NCBI RefSeq assembly: GCF_030064675.1
Contig: NZ_CP116413.1
Span: 6,914,001 to 6,978,000 of the forward strand
Direction: 5' to 3'
From: Crossiella sp. CA-258035
GTDB lineage: Bacteria; Actinomycetota; Actinomycetes; Mycobacteriales; Pseudonocardiaceae
Length of the DNA: 64,000 nt
Below the pieces are notes generated by a model. It searched no databases. It was not told where the DNA came from and was given only the letters and a program-made list of their open reading frames with translations. Positions 1 to 8,857 of this stretch are shown here, piece by piece (position 1 is the first letter of the stretch; the number at the start of each line of letters is the position of its first letter). The position numbers and the translations under genes were made by a program.

Positions 1-841
1 GCACCGAAGCGCTGACCGCACAAGGCTCCGGCAGCACACCGATCCGCCCGGCCAGTTCGGCCGGATCGGTGTGCCAGGCGCTCGGCCCCATCCCGACCAC
101 GGTCGCGATGTCCCGATGCGCCAAGGACAACTCGAACGAGCGAACCTCGTCATCCACCCGGATGAAGTAGGCCCCGAGCTTCTCCTCCACCCGCCGCGCC
201 TTGCCCTCATCCACCCGCAACAGCCCCAGCGCCGCCACCAGCTCACCGAGGTGCCCGGCCTCCGGCGTCACCACCACCAGCCGCCCGCCAGGGGCCAGGA
301 TCCGGGCCAGCTCGGGCCCGTTGCGCGGCGCGAACACGTTGAGCACCACCGAGGCCACCCCGTCCCGCACCGGCAGCCGCCGCCACGCGTCACACACCAC
401 GGCCCCCAGCCGAGGGTGTTCCCTGGCCGCCCGCCGCGCCGCGAACTTGGACAGGTCCAGCGCCAGCCCCACGGCCTCGGGCACGCCACGGAGCACCTGC
501 CCGAGGTAGTAGCCGGTCCCCGCCCCGAGGTCGACCACAGCCCCACCGGCCGCGTTGCCGTCCGCCGCCCCGCCCTCCGCCGCTCCGTCGGCCGCCAGCG
601 CCTCCCCCGCCGCCGCGCACACCGCCTCCGCGACCGGCCGGAAATGCCCGGCCCCCAGGAACTCCGCCCGCGCCGCCACCATCGCCGCGGTGTCCCCGGT
701 CCCCGCCCCCGCGTCCCCCGCCAGCAAGCTCAGGTACCCCTGCCGCGCCACGTCGAAGGAGTGCCCCGCCGCGCACCGCACCGCCCGCCCCTCGGCGGCC
801 AGCTCCAGCCCGCAGTGCGGACAGGCCAGCATCGGCAACAC
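1..841 (-). CDS. 23S rRNA (guanine-N1)-methyltransferase, RlmA/TlrB type (C-terminus cut by window edge)
   Basis: The minus-strand reading stays open to the window edge, so the C-terminus is missing. It begins with a four-cysteine zinc-knuckle region (CPHCG near the start, then CAAGHSFDVARQGYLSLL). Next come the SAM-binding motif VVDLGAGTGYY and a post-I Asp (LALDLSK). This order (Zn finger, then 'GH-FD-A--GY--LL', then Rossmann methyltransferase) is the RlmA family layout; these enzymes methylate N1 of a guanine in helix 35 of 23S rRNA. TlrB-type members give macrolide resistance, but nothing here separates housekeeping RlmA from a resistance version. The start could be GTG 841, ATG 832 or GTG 853; the Zn motif begins just after ATG 832. 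Confidence 0.8.
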   Translation of the reverse strand, partial: MLPMLACPHCGLELAAEGRAVRCAAGHSFDVARQGYLSLLAGDAGAGTGDTAAMVAARAEFLGAGHFRPVAEAVCAAAGEALAADGAAEGGAADGNAAGGAVVDLGAGTGYYLGQVLRGVPEAVGLALDLSKFAARRAAREHPRLGAVVCDAWRRLPVRDGVASVVLNVFAPRNGPELARILAPGGRLVVVTPEAGHLGELVAALGLLRVDEGKARRVEEKLGAYFIRVDDEVRSFELSLAHRDIATVVGMGPSAWHTDPAELAGRIGVLPEPCAVSASV

Positions 842-1033
842 CTCTGAGATCACCCCGCCACTCCACCACAGGCGCCGCCACCCAGCTCGCGCAGGTGCCC
901 GGCCACCGGACCGCGACCCGGCCCCGCTGCGCCTTCCGGCGGATTTCCCTTACCGGCCACCACATCGACACGCTCGGCCGCCTCCGGGCCTGGCAGGGTG
1001 AACGGGATCGCCCCCGAACCCCGCGGAGGAACC

Positions 1034-1954
1034 ATGTCCCGCCGAGCCCACCGCGCGAAACCGTTGCTGGCAAAGCTGTTCTGCACCGCTCTGGCCGTCC
1101 TCGGCCTGACCCAGGCCACCCCCGCGCTGGCCGGAGGGGCCCCGGTGATCGGCCCTGCCCGCGGCGACACCCTGCACGTGATGTCGTTCAACCTCCGCTA
1201 CGCCGCGACCACCCAGCCGAACTCCTGGCCGGTCCGCCGCCCGGTGCTGGCCGAGCTGCTGCGCCGCGAACAGCCCACCGTGCTCGGCACCCAGGAAGGT
1301 CTCTACGGCCAGCTGAAGGACATCGAAGCGGACCTGCCCGCGCACTACGACTGGATCGGCCTCGGTCGCGCGGGCGGCAGCCAGGACGAGTTCATGGCGG
1401 TCTACTACGACACCCGCAGGCTGACCCCGCTGGCCTTCGACCACTACTGGCTCTCCGACACCCCGAACGTGATCGGCTCGAAGTCCTGGGGCAACCGGGT
1501 CATCCGCATGGTCACCTGGGTCCGCTTCGCCGACCGCCGCACCGGCGCCGAGTTCGTCACCGTCAACACCCACTTCGACCACGAATCGGAGAACTCCCGC
1601 CAGCGCAGCGCCGAACTGGTCCGCGACCGGATCAACGCCCTGTCCCCCGGCCTCCCAGTCATCCTCACCGGCGACTTCAACACCGCCGCGGGCAACACCC
1701 CGGCCTACGACATCCTCCGCACCGGCGCCACCCTCACCGACACCTGGCCCGCCGCCACCGAACGCCGCACCCCCCTGCACGCCACCTTCCACGGCTACCG
1801 CCCCCTGGTGCCGAACGGCGACCGCATCGACTGGATCCTCACCAGGGGCGCGACGAGCATCCGGGCCGCGGCCATCAACACCTACGCCCGCGACGGCCAG
1901 TTCCCCTCCGACCACCTGCCGGTCCAGGCCCTGCTCACCCTGCCCAAGGGCTAG
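1034..1954 (+). CDS. secreted endonuclease/exonuclease/phosphatase-fold hydrolase
   Basis: About 306 aa. The start is the ATG at 1034, which has GGAGGA just upstream; an in-frame ATG at 998 is less likely because it would put polar residues ahead of the signal peptide. Residues 1-34 form a signal peptide (basic start, hydrophobic core, cut near TPALA). The EEP-fold signature is complete: SFNLRY near residue 52, TQEG (catalytic Glu) near 90, TGDFNT near 212 and SDHLP near 297. These enzymes are Mg-dependent phosphodiesterases or phosphatases; the substrate (nucleic acid, sugar phosphate or phospholipid) cannot be told from sequence. The gene stands alone between the divergent rRNA methyltransferase gene and the tRNA-Val gene. 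Confidence 0.85.
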   Translation: MSRRAHRAKPLLAKLFCTALAVLGLTQATPALAGGAPVIGPARGDTLHVMSFNLRYAATTQPNSWPVRRPVLAELLRREQPTVLGTQEGLYGQLKDIEADLPAHYDWIGLGRAGGSQDEFMAVYYDTRRLTPLAFDHYWLSDTPNVIGSKSWGNRVIRMVTWVRFADRRTGAEFVTVNTHFDHESENSRQRSAELVRDRINALSPGLPVILTGDFNTAAGNTPAYDILRTGATLTDTWPAATERRTPLHATFHGYRPLVPNGDRIDWILTRGATSIRAAAINTYARDGQFPSDHLPVQALLTLPKG

Positions 1955-2247
1955 ACCGGGCCGGAGAGTCCGGCTCAGGACTGGGTGATCGTGGCCTCGC
2001 GCACCGCGTCACCGGCCCTGGTGACGGCAGCGCCACACCCTGCCTCCTCGACCCCGGGCCACATCTGCCGGCATACCGACATCGCAACGCCGAGGCGGGT
2101 CGTCGATCCGGTTGTAGTCCCACAGGATCTCCCCGGTGCCGGATCGGGAAGGTGCACGTCCACGCGAAGCGGCTTGCGGCGTGGACACCGCGTGCGAACC
2201 CGACTTCCAGGGCCGCTGCTGTACTTCCACTGCTGTACGAAATGGCA
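1955..2247. other. gene-poor stretch, possible coding remnant
   Basis: No convincing gene is present. On the minus strand short pieces in two frames look faintly coding (one contains ILWDYNRIDDPPR near 2100, another ends in REATITQS at 1975), as if a gene had decayed by frameshift. I cannot assign a family. Confidence 0.3.
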
Positions 2248-2280
2248 AGAGGCCCTGGAGATTGTCTCTCCAGGGCCTCT
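2248..2280 (-). terminator. intrinsic terminator downstream of tRNA-Val(CAC)
   Basis: A perfect 13-bp inverted repeat (arms 2248-2260 and 2268-2280, 7-nt loop) lies just past the 3' end of the minus-strand tRNA gene. There is no long T run, as is usual in high-GC actinomycetes. Confidence 0.7.
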
Positions 2281-2289
2281 GACCTGCGG

Positions 2290-2361
2290 TGGGCGATACT
2301 GGGATCGAACCAGTGACCCCTTCGGTGTGAACGAAGTGCTCTCCCGCTGAGCTAATCGCCC
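2290..2361 (-). tRNA. tRNA-Val (anticodon CAC)
   Basis: A 72-nt cloverleaf can be folded: acceptor GGGCGAT/ATCGCCC, anticodon stem CTTCG/CGAAG enclosing loop TTCACAC (anticodon CAC), T-loop GTTCGATCC, discriminator A. CCA is not encoded. Confidence 0.97.
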
Positions 2362-2417
2362 GGGTCTTCCCGCCCTGCCTTCCGGCCGGGCAGGAAGAAC
2401 ATTACACGATCCACTCG

Positions 2418-2825
2418 CTACCGCGAAAACGGGGTCCTAGCCCACGGAAGGTCCAGGTCAAACCACCCGGCGATCATGCCGAAGACGTTGAGCAGCCACA
2501 GTGTCGTCAGCACCACGAGGCCGGTGAGGGCGAGCACGCCCCAGCGGACCGCCCAGTGCTGGCGGCGCAGCCAGCGGGTCCAGGCGTCGTACTTGGACTT
2601 GGCGTAGGCGAGGGTCTTGCCGGCCCAGGAGAACTCGGTGGCCAGGATGGCCAGGCCGGCGAAGACGACCAGCCAGCCGGGGCCCGGGTACGGGATGAGC
2701 ACGATGCCCAGGGCCAGCACCAGGCCGCCGACCACGCCGACCGCGATCCGGAAGACGAGGCGGAGGGTGGGGCTGTTGCGGATCTTGGCGGCGAAGCCCC
2801 AGCGCTCGGCGAGGCGGTCCAGCAC
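2418..2825 (-). CDS. PGPGW-motif integral membrane protein (TIGR02611-like)
   Basis: 135 aa from a GTG start. It has a first hydrophobic hairpin around residues 24-62 containing PYPGPGW and then LAILATEF, and a C-terminal membrane segment near 95-115. The PGPGW turn followed by a 'TEF-WA' stretch is typical of a small actinobacterial membrane family of unknown function (TIGR02611-like). The GTG at 2825 has no clear ribosome-binding site. The same frame is open back to the stop codon of the anti-sigma gene, and an in-frame CTG at 2888 sits six bases after GGAG, so the true protein may be 21 residues longer. It lies directly downstream of the sigK-rskA-like pair and may be in its operon. Confidence 0.75.
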   Translation of the reverse strand: MLDRLAERWGFAAKIRNSPTLRLVFRIAVGVVGGLVLALGIVLIPYPGPGWLVVFAGLAILATEFSWAGKTLAYAKSKYDAWTRWLRRQHWAVRWGVLALTGLVVLTTLWLLNVFGMIAGWFDLDLPWARTPFSR

Positions 2826-2891
2826 GTGGGGCTGGGCGCCGTCCTTGGTGAAGCCCGCGGGCTCGTGTTGTTCGGAGGTGCTGCTCAGCGC

Positions 2892-3743
2892 CTACTCCAG
2901 GTTTCCTTGGCCCACGACGGTCGTCGGGCTCGCGGGTGCGGCGCGCCCGTCCTCCAGGGACACCGCGTACCCGGTGAACTGCGGCGCGTTGTCGCCCCAG
3001 CTTACGGTCCGGGGCTCGATTTCCGGGCCCGCCACGTCGAAGGCGCCCAGCGCTCTCGGCGGCTGTCCGGGGCTGGACAGGCCCCACAGCACGTAGGTCT
3101 GCCGGGACTGGTCGTTGGCCGGCAGGTCCATCGGCACGATCGCGCCGCGACCGCCCGCGGCGACCATCATCGCCACGGGGTGACCGTCGCTCGTGGCGCC
3201 GATGAGGGCGCGGCGCATGTTCGGGTCGCCGACCAGCTGCACCGCCTTGGTCAGCGCGGCGGCGCGGGCGGCCTCGGCGTCGCGTTCGGCGTCGAGCTGG
3301 AGGACCCGGATGCCCAGTCCGCCGATCGCGACAACGGCCAGCACCGCCGCGGCCACGGCCAGCCACCGCCGGTTGCCCGGACGAACAGACTTGCGGGCAT
3401 CCCGCCGGTTCGAAAGTTCATCATCAGGCTGCCGTTCGCCGACCGTTGGCGACACTTCGGCGATACCGCCGGAATGGCTCCCCGAACGGGCGGGCACCTG
3501 GGGTTCTTGGTCGATTCGGGCGAACAGGTTCGCCCGAAGGTGCGGTGGTGGATCCTCTTGCGGCACCGCCGCGCCGAGCTCGGCGCCGACCTCCTGGGTG
3601 GCCGCGACCACGTCCCGGCAGCGTGCGCAGCCGGGCAGGTGCGCCTCGAACTCGGCCACCTCCGCCGGGTCCAGCACGTGCAGCGCCCAGCCGGTGGCCA
3701 GCTCCTCGTGGGGGCAGTCCTGGCCCTGAAACTTCGTGTTCAC
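2892..3743 (-). CDS. anti-sigma factor, RskA-like, with zinc-binding N-terminus
   Basis: 283 aa. The N-terminal cytoplasmic part carries the anti-sigma zinc motif (HLPGCARC near residues 35-42, with an upstream His). A single membrane helix lies near residues 127-148, and a C-terminal extracellular domain of about 130 residues resembles the RskA domain of SigK anti-sigma factors. The gene starts at a GTG preceded by GGGGAG and overlaps the stop of the sigma gene by four bases (GTGA), so the two are translationally coupled. By family knowledge it holds the sigma factor at the membrane until regulated proteolysis. The cue is unknown. Confidence 0.85.
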   Translation of the reverse strand: MNTKFQGQDCPHEELATGWALHVLDPAEVAEFEAHLPGCARCRDVVAATQEVGAELGAAVPQEDPPPHLRANLFARIDQEPQVPARSGSHSGGIAEVSPTVGERQPDDELSNRRDARKSVRPGNRRWLAVAAAVLAVVAIGGLGIRVLQLDAERDAEAARAAALTKAVQLVGDPNMRRALIGATSDGHPVAMMVAAGGRGAIVPMDLPANDQSRQTYVLWGLSSPGQPPRALGAFDVAGPEIEPRTVSWGDNAPQFTGYAVSLEDGRAAPASPTTVVGQGNLE

Positions 3744-4429
3744 CGCTGCTCCCCGAGGTCACGGTCCTGGTCGTTGCCGCCGGTCAGCAGGGTGCGCAGC
3801 CGGCGAACCGCGGCGAACATCCGCGACTTCACCGTGCCGAGCGGGACGCCGGTCAGCGCGGCCACCTCGCACTGGGTGTAGCCGCCGTAGTAGGCCAGCA
3901 CGAGGACTTCCCGCTGGTCCTGGCTGAGCTCGCCGAGTGCGCCGCGCACCTGCTCGCCCAGCACGCCGGTGATCGCCGCAGCGTCCGCGCCCGGCGCCTC
4001 GCGCTCGCCGGTGATGGCCTGTTCGGCCTGCGCGGCCGAACGTTTGCGCTGGGTGTTCTCCCTGCGCACGGCGTCCACCGCGCGGTGGTGCACCACGGTC
4101 AGCAGCCAGGTGCCGACGCTGCCCCGCTCGGCCTGGTAGCGGCCGGGGTCGCGCCACAGTGTGAGGAAAGCCTCTTGCACGACATCCTCGGCGAGCTGGG
4201 TGTCGACACAGACACGTTTGGCCAACGAGTACGCCTGTCGGCAGTACCGGTCGTACAGGCTTGCGAACGCTACGCGGTCGCCTTCCGCCAACCGGGTGAC
4301 GAGCTCGCGGTCGGTCACTCCTCCGGCGGGCCGCCCGTCCTGTTCGGCGGTGCTAGCGTGGTCGAGCCGTGCAGCCGGGTATCTCGGCCGATCAGCAACC
4401 AAGGGGTTCCTCACATCCAGCGTTCGCAC
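3740..4429 (-). CDS. ECF RNA polymerase sigma factor, SigK-like
   Basis: 229 aa as an open frame. Region 2 begins at RELVTRLAEGDR (about residue 40) and contains the core-binding and -10 recognition segment (AEDVVQEAFLTLWR). Region 4 near residues 165-215 has the HTH (YTQCEVAALTGVPLGTVKSRM). The overlap with the anti-sigma gene supports the SigK/RskA assignment. The start is uncertain: the GTG at 4429 has no clear ribosome-binding site, and the GTG at 4318 has GGAGGA too close (one base) to act. Region 2 is complete with either start. Confidence 0.85.
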   Translation of the reverse strand: MRTLDVRNPLVADRPRYPAARLDHASTAEQDGRPAGGVTDRELVTRLAEGDRVAFASLYDRYCRQAYSLAKRVCVDTQLAEDVVQEAFLTLWRDPGRYQAERGSVGTWLLTVVHHRAVDAVRRENTQRKRSAAQAEQAITGEREAPGADAAAITGVLGEQVRGALGELSQDQREVLVLAYYGGYTQCEVAALTGVPLGTVKSRMFAAVRRLRTLLTGGNDQDRDLGEQR

Positions 4430-4650
4430 GAGGGCGCGGACCGGTTCAGGCTAGACCTCGAAACCAAATCCAGACACGATGACTGACCACTCAGCGCAAC
4501 GCTCTGGTCGCCCACCGAAGTAGTTCTGCCCCGGATGGGTGATCTATCGGCCATAGGCGAGCGCAACTGGCCACTCCCACGTCACAAATACAACGCATGG
4601 CCGTTCCTAGGGCGGCAGGCAACGGCAGCAGTGCAGGAAGGCGGGCGACG

Positions 4651-5076
4651 ATGCGCAACGACCATGTGACCCTCCGTTCCACGGCGGTCTTCGACCTCCT
4701 GGCCCCGCGGACCCCCGCGGTCCCGGTCCAGGTCGAGCTTCGCTACGACACCCGCGACCCGTACGCGGTGGTGGCCGCCTTCCGGACCGGGCGCACCGGC
4801 TGGGTCGACTGGGTCTTCTCGCGCGATCTGCTCGCCGACGGCCTCATCGCCGACGCCGGTGACGGCGACGTGCGCATCCGCCCGGCCGTGGACGACCCCG
4901 AGGTGGTCGTGATCGAGCTCAGCTCCCCGTCCGGCCACGCCATGTTCGAGGCCTCCGCCCAGGAGCTCGCCGACTTCCTGGACCGCACCTACGACCTGGC
5001 CGCCCCTGGCAACGAGAACCTGTGGGTCAACATGGACGAGGCCCTCTCCCAGTTGCTCTCCAACGACCTGAGCTGA
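4651..5076 (+). CDS. SsgA-family sporulation/cell division regulator (SsgB-like)
   Basis: 141 aa. The ATG at 4651 has AGGAAGG about ten bases upstream and gives the usual length for SsgA-like proteins; an upstream in-frame ATG at 4597 would add an atypical Arg/Gly-rich tail. The core RYDTRDPYAV, WVDWVFSRDLLADGL and the C-terminal FLDRTYDLAPPG-like part match the family pattern. SsgB-type proteins help place FtsZ at division septa in sporulating actinomycetes. This is the best marker in the window for a morphologically complex actinomycete. Confidence 0.9.
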   Translation: MRNDHVTLRSTAVFDLLAPRTPAVPVQVELRYDTRDPYAVVAAFRTGRTGWVDWVFSRDLLADGLIADAGDGDVRIRPAVDDPEVVVIELSSPSGHAMFEASAQELADFLDRTYDLAAPGNENLWVNMDEALSQLLSNDLS

Positions 5077-5124
5077 GGAAACGGCGCGCGGTGCGGCGCG
5101 CGCCCGCGGTGGGGGACCCCCGAT

Positions 5125-5154
5125 TTGATCCGGCTCCCCCTCGTCCGATAAGGT
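5125..5154 (+). promoter_or_regulatory. putative housekeeping promoter of the tRNA cluster
   Basis: A TTGATC -35-like hexamer (5125-5130), an 18-bp spacer and a TAAGGT -10-like hexamer (5149-5154) lie about 80 bases before the first tRNA. The fit to the actinobacterial principal-sigma consensus is moderate. Confidence 0.45.
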
Positions 5155-5235
5155 TCTCCTCGTTGGACGGCAAGAGCGGAAACCCCCGGTAACACAGGGG
5201 GAAGCAGCACGGAAACTTCGCCTCGCCGAACACAT

Positions 5236-5308
5236 GCGGATGTAGCGCAGCTGGTAGCGCATCACCTTGCCAAGGTGAGGGTCGCGGGTTCGAGTCCCGT
5301 CATCCGCT
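5236..5308 (+). tRNA. tRNA-Gly (anticodon GCC)
   Basis: A 73-nt cloverleaf with acceptor GCGGATG/CATCCGC, anticodon loop TTGCCAA (GCC) and T-loop GTTCGAGTC. It is the first of three tRNAs in tandem. CCA is not encoded. Confidence 0.97.
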
Positions 5309-5379
5309 CTGGGCGGCTCGTTCACGGGCCGGACCTCTGTAGGGTCGTGATCTTCGGAGCGCGGCTTCCCACAGGGAAC

Positions 5380-5451
5380 GGCGGAGTGGCCGAGTGGCTT
5401 AGGCAAGGGCCTGCAAAGCCCTGTACGCGGGTTCGATTCCCGCCTCCGCCT
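5380..5451 (+). tRNA. tRNA-Cys (anticodon GCA)
   Basis: A 72-nt cloverleaf: acceptor GGCGGAG/CTCCGCC, anticodon loop CTGCAAA (GCA). It is separated from the next tRNA by a single base. CCA is not encoded. Confidence 0.97.
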
Positions 5452-5452
5452 C

Positions 5453-5544
<92 letters not shown>

Positions 5545-5875
5545 GGGCCTTGTAGATGATTCTTGTCTGCAAGGCTCTTCTTCTGTGATCACAGAGTTCC
5601 ACGTGGCTCAAGCGGTCGCCTCGACCCTTTCCGCAGGTCACAGCGTCCGCACGAGCACTACCTAGCCACAGTGGCGTTCTCGGCAAATGCGCATGCTTCA
5701 GTCCGAACAATCACAGGTCAGGTGCATTGCACATGATCTTCGCCAGTTCGGATGTCCTGATATGGCCATTCGCCCTCCGCAGGTGAACTTCGCCACTTGG
5801 ATGCTCCATCGCCTGGCCTGCTACGTGGATCGATCGTGACGCTCACCCACCCGGAAGCAGCCAGCGTTCCGACCC

Positions 5876-6480
5876 CTAGCCGACAAACCTGGAACAGGCC
5901 GATCGGACGTAGGGTTCGGGCTCGCAGATGTTCGCTCTCGGCTCCGACCTCAGCGGGCCCGCCGCCAGCCGCAGCGAAGCGAGCCTTCGATGGTTCCGGC
6001 TCAGCCTTGCCCACACGGGCCAAAGCAGCCGCGAGGCTTCAATTGGCGATCGGAGAAGCGGCCACCAGTCGGTTGGACGATTACCGTCAGTTGGTGCAGA
6101 GCCTTGACACCTCATGGCGAGTTCGGCGGCATGAGGGGAGCCCAGTTCTCGGCAGAGGGTTAGGTCTTCCCGCCAGTGGCGCTTCGCTTCCGCCAAGCGG
6201 GCGCAGCACCGAAGCGGTGTTGACCAGGGCGTTGCTGCCGACGTGGCCGCCGCCGAGGTGAGTGAACAGCCCGCCTACCCGCTCATAGTGGAACAGCGCC
6301 TCGGTCCAACGACCCATCGCTGTCAGCGCCACGCCGAGATTGTTGCGCGTCACCGCCTCGGCCCGGCTGGTCCTGCGAGCGCAGGACCGCCCAAAGGGCT
6401 TGTCCGTGGGCCTCCGGCGAGCCGCCCACCTGTTTGGTCAGATAGAGGTTTGGTGCGTAGCACATGGGCGAAGTGCTCAC
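5876..6480 (-). pseudogene. decayed TPR-protein gene fragment
   Basis: Two neighbouring minus-strand frames carry consecutive pieces of a tetratricopeptide-like protein. One holds TRNNLGVALTAMGRWTEAL followed by GSNALVNTASV; the next repeat (AEAKRHWREDLTLCRELGS) continues in another frame. A frameshift near 6190 therefore breaks the gene, and neither end can be defined. Such repeats are common in large actinobacterial regulators and NTPases. The boundaries are approximate. Confidence 0.5.
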
Positions 6481-7033
6481 GGTGGACGTTCAAGTCCTCC
6501 TTGTCGAGCTTGCACAGGATGATCATGATGGCTTCCTCAACGCGCAGCCACGCTCACTCGGACTCTTTGTCCGCGAAGGACTTCTCGGCCGATGGCTCGC
6601 CGACGAGCGGTATCCGGTGGGATCAGGACCAGGTCGGTATGTGCTGCGGCGTGGTGGCACGAGCCGTTCGTGAAGCGGCGTGGCACCCTTGGACTCAAAA
6701 CCAGCGAAGTCGCCGTTCGGCGGTCGCCTACGTTCGTGCAGTGTGCAGCCAGGCTGGGATGGGCTCCCGGGAGACCAGCCCGGACGAGGAGTCCTCGCTC
6801 TCGACGCTAGCGTCGAGTATGCGGTCGCCCGCGCGGGGGCAGGTGAAATGCACCAGCGTGACCACCGCATCGTGTTGAGCGAACTGCCCCGTGTCGGCGA
6901 ACACGGCTATGGGCTCGGTGCCACCACATGAGTCGCCAGTGCCCTGATCGGCCGGAAACGCTTGCCTGCAAAGAAACCTCGCGCGCGATCGCAGTCCCCG
7001 CATCAACCCTTCCTAACGAACGGAAGCCTCACC
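6481..7033. other. gene-poor left end of the island
   Basis: No intact gene is seen between the TPR remnant and the first cargo gene. A minus-strand segment near 6770-6930 (IAVFADTGQFAQHDAVVTLVHF) looks coding but has no credible start or partner and is probably another remnant of the same decayed gene. Confidence 0.4.
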
Positions 7034-7861
7034 TCAAGCCATCGGGCCGGCGGTGCTGGCGAGGACATCGAAGATCGGCTTGACCGTCGGCCATGTGGCG
7101 ACACTTGCTGACGCGTATACGACGTAGTCGATGCCGTTGAGCCGCCAGAACCGCCCCATCGCGTGCTTCCGACCGCCGTCCTTGTCATAGAGGAACTCCC
7201 ACTCCACCGTCTCCACCACCGCGGACGTCGATGACACGCGCTCCAGCCTGAGGCGTTGATACCCCTGGCGGATACCGGAGTTGTCCGTCTCGTTTCCCGC
7301 TACCGACTGCAGCAGCGAACCAGGGGCCGAGTCACTACCGCCGAACCGAAGCAGGTCACCGCGATTGGTCGGGCTGTCCGCCTGTTGGCTCGACGGCATC
7401 GCACCGGGACTCACCGGCCAGTCCACCGGGATCACGACGCGGATGCGTTCCGGCCCGGCCACCCTCCGATAGCCGACCGGCACGTCGTCCGACGCCGAGA
7501 TGGTTACCGTCGTCGGCCGGCCCGTGGTAGTCGGCGTCCACCCAGTCGTCAACGAGGGCTCGGCAGTCCGGTACGCGGTAGGTGTCGTGGTGAGCGCGGT
7601 AGACGCGACGGACGAAGTCTCCCCCGCGGTCACCTCCTGTTGGCCTCGCACCGCGACGACGGTCACGACGGCCACCACCGCCAGGAACGCGACGGCACCC
7701 GTCACCAGCGCAATTGGCACAACCTTGCCTCGCCCAGGCGGCTTGGACGGCGGCGAGGGCCAGGGTGGCACGGACTGCGGCGGGGTCACCTCGCCCGTGT
7801 GCGCACCCCACAGCGGGGTGCCTTCGGCGCGTGGACCGTCAGTATTTCCTGAGTCATTCAC
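7034..7861 (-). CDS. single-pass membrane protein with extracytoplasmic domain, function unknown
   Basis: 275 aa. The start is the GTG at 7861, which has GAGGTG six bases upstream; the frame is open to a GTG at 7870. A Pro-rich N-terminus (residues 1-45) is followed by one membrane helix (about 46-70), a Thr/Ser-rich linker (to about 115) and a globular domain beginning VPVGYRRVAGPERIRV. This layout (short cytosolic tail, helix, low-complexity stalk, compact domain) resembles the extracytoplasmic part of some actinobacterial membrane-bound kinases, but no kinase domain is present. It is divergent from the operon at 7990 and may share its promoter region. Function unknown. Confidence 0.75.
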   Translation of the reverse strand: MNDSGNTDGPRAEGTPLWGAHTGEVTPPQSVPPWPSPPSKPPGRGKVVPIALVTGAVAFLAVVAVVTVVAVRGQQEVTAGETSSVASTALTTTPTAYRTAEPSLTTGWTPTTTGRPTTVTISASDDVPVGYRRVAGPERIRVVIPVDWPVSPGAMPSSQQADSPTNRGDLLRFGGSDSAPGSLLQSVAGNETDNSGIRQGYQRLRLERVSSTSAVVETVEWEFLYDKDGGRKHAMGRFWRLNGIDYVVYASASVATWPTVKPIFDVLASTAGPMA

Positions 7862-7989
7862 GTTACACACCTCATCCCATCATCCCGGCGCGGGGACCGC
7901 TCGTCGCGCTCACTTCCCAACGCGACCTTTACCAGACACAATAGTCTTCGCACGTCCCAACATTTCCTTTCTCACGCAAGGAGCCTGTC

Positions 7990-8763
7990 GTGGCGAACTC
8001 TTGCAACACTTGCGGAAACCCACTGAGCAGTAATGACCTGCACTGCCCCGGCTGCGGCGCCGGTTCAGCCGGTCCCTCACCTCCACAAAAAGTGAGCAGG
8101 ACACGCATTCCACTGGAGCACATCTCGCCTCCTCTCTCGAAAAATGCGATCCACATTCCGGGGCGCGCCGTGATCGGAACCGTGATCGACATCGGCGCCG
8201 TCCGTCAAGAACCTGTCGTGGAACGGACGACAGTGCTCCTCCTGCGCTTCGGCATGGTTCTGACGGCCGGCGGACTGCTGGCCGCGGCACCGCTCGGCGG
8301 AGCGGTGCTGCTCGCCAGGGCGGCCGCGGCGACCGCGGCCTGCCTAGTGCTCGCCATCGGGCTCGGCGTCGCGCTGCGCGCCGCGTTGCCCGCCGAGATC
8401 CGACGAGACGTGCCGCCGGCGCGGTGGTCATTGACCCTGCCCGTTCGCGCGGAGATCCGGAAATTCACTAGAGAAGTGCAGGTCATGACACTGAAAGAGC
8501 TCTCGGGCGCGGAGCACCGATGCTCTGCACCCGGCTGGTTCAGTCCCACACCGCCGAAGCGGGGTGACATCGTCGACGTGTACGGCAGGCGTACTCGGTC
8601 CGGCACGGTGATAGTCCGCCACCTGGTCGCCACGGCGACAGGCCAGACGATGGTGGTTCGACTTCGCCTCCGGGAAGTCTCCACGCAGGTCACCACGATG
8701 GCCCTGGCGGCGCTGTGGACGGTCACTGGCGTGGCCCTGTGCGCGCTTCTCGTACTCGGCTGA
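7990..8763 (+). CDS. zinc-ribbon membrane protein, function unknown
   Basis: 257 aa from a GTG with AGGAG seven bases upstream. Residues 5-24 form a zinc ribbon (CNTCG then CPGCG). Two adjacent membrane helices lie near 80-104 and 107-131, and a third at the extreme C-terminus (about 236-257). The intervening segment of roughly 100 residues is soluble. It is the first gene of a rightward set that runs through the AAA+ ATPase to the first CHAT gene. Zinc-ribbon plus membrane-helix proteins often act as sensors or scaffolds; nothing more specific is visible. Confidence 0.75.
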   Translation: MANSCNTCGNPLSSNDLHCPGCGAGSAGPSPPQKVSRTRIPLEHISPPLSKNAIHIPGRAVIGTVIDIGAVRQEPVVERTTVLLLRFGMVLTAGGLLAAAPLGGAVLLARAAAATAACLVLAIGLGVALRAALPAEIRRDVPPARWSLTLPVRAEIRKFTREVQVMTLKELSGAEHRCSAPGWFSPTPPKRGDIVDVYGRRTRSGTVIVRHLVATATGQTMVVRLRLREVSTQVTTMALAALWTVTGVALCALLVLG

Positions 8764-8857
8764 CGTCCGTTGTAATGAACCGGACCGGCCGGACGACGAC
8801 CCTGCTGACAACAAAAATCGAATCAGTCCACACAAACTCGAGGGCGGGAGTTGCAAC

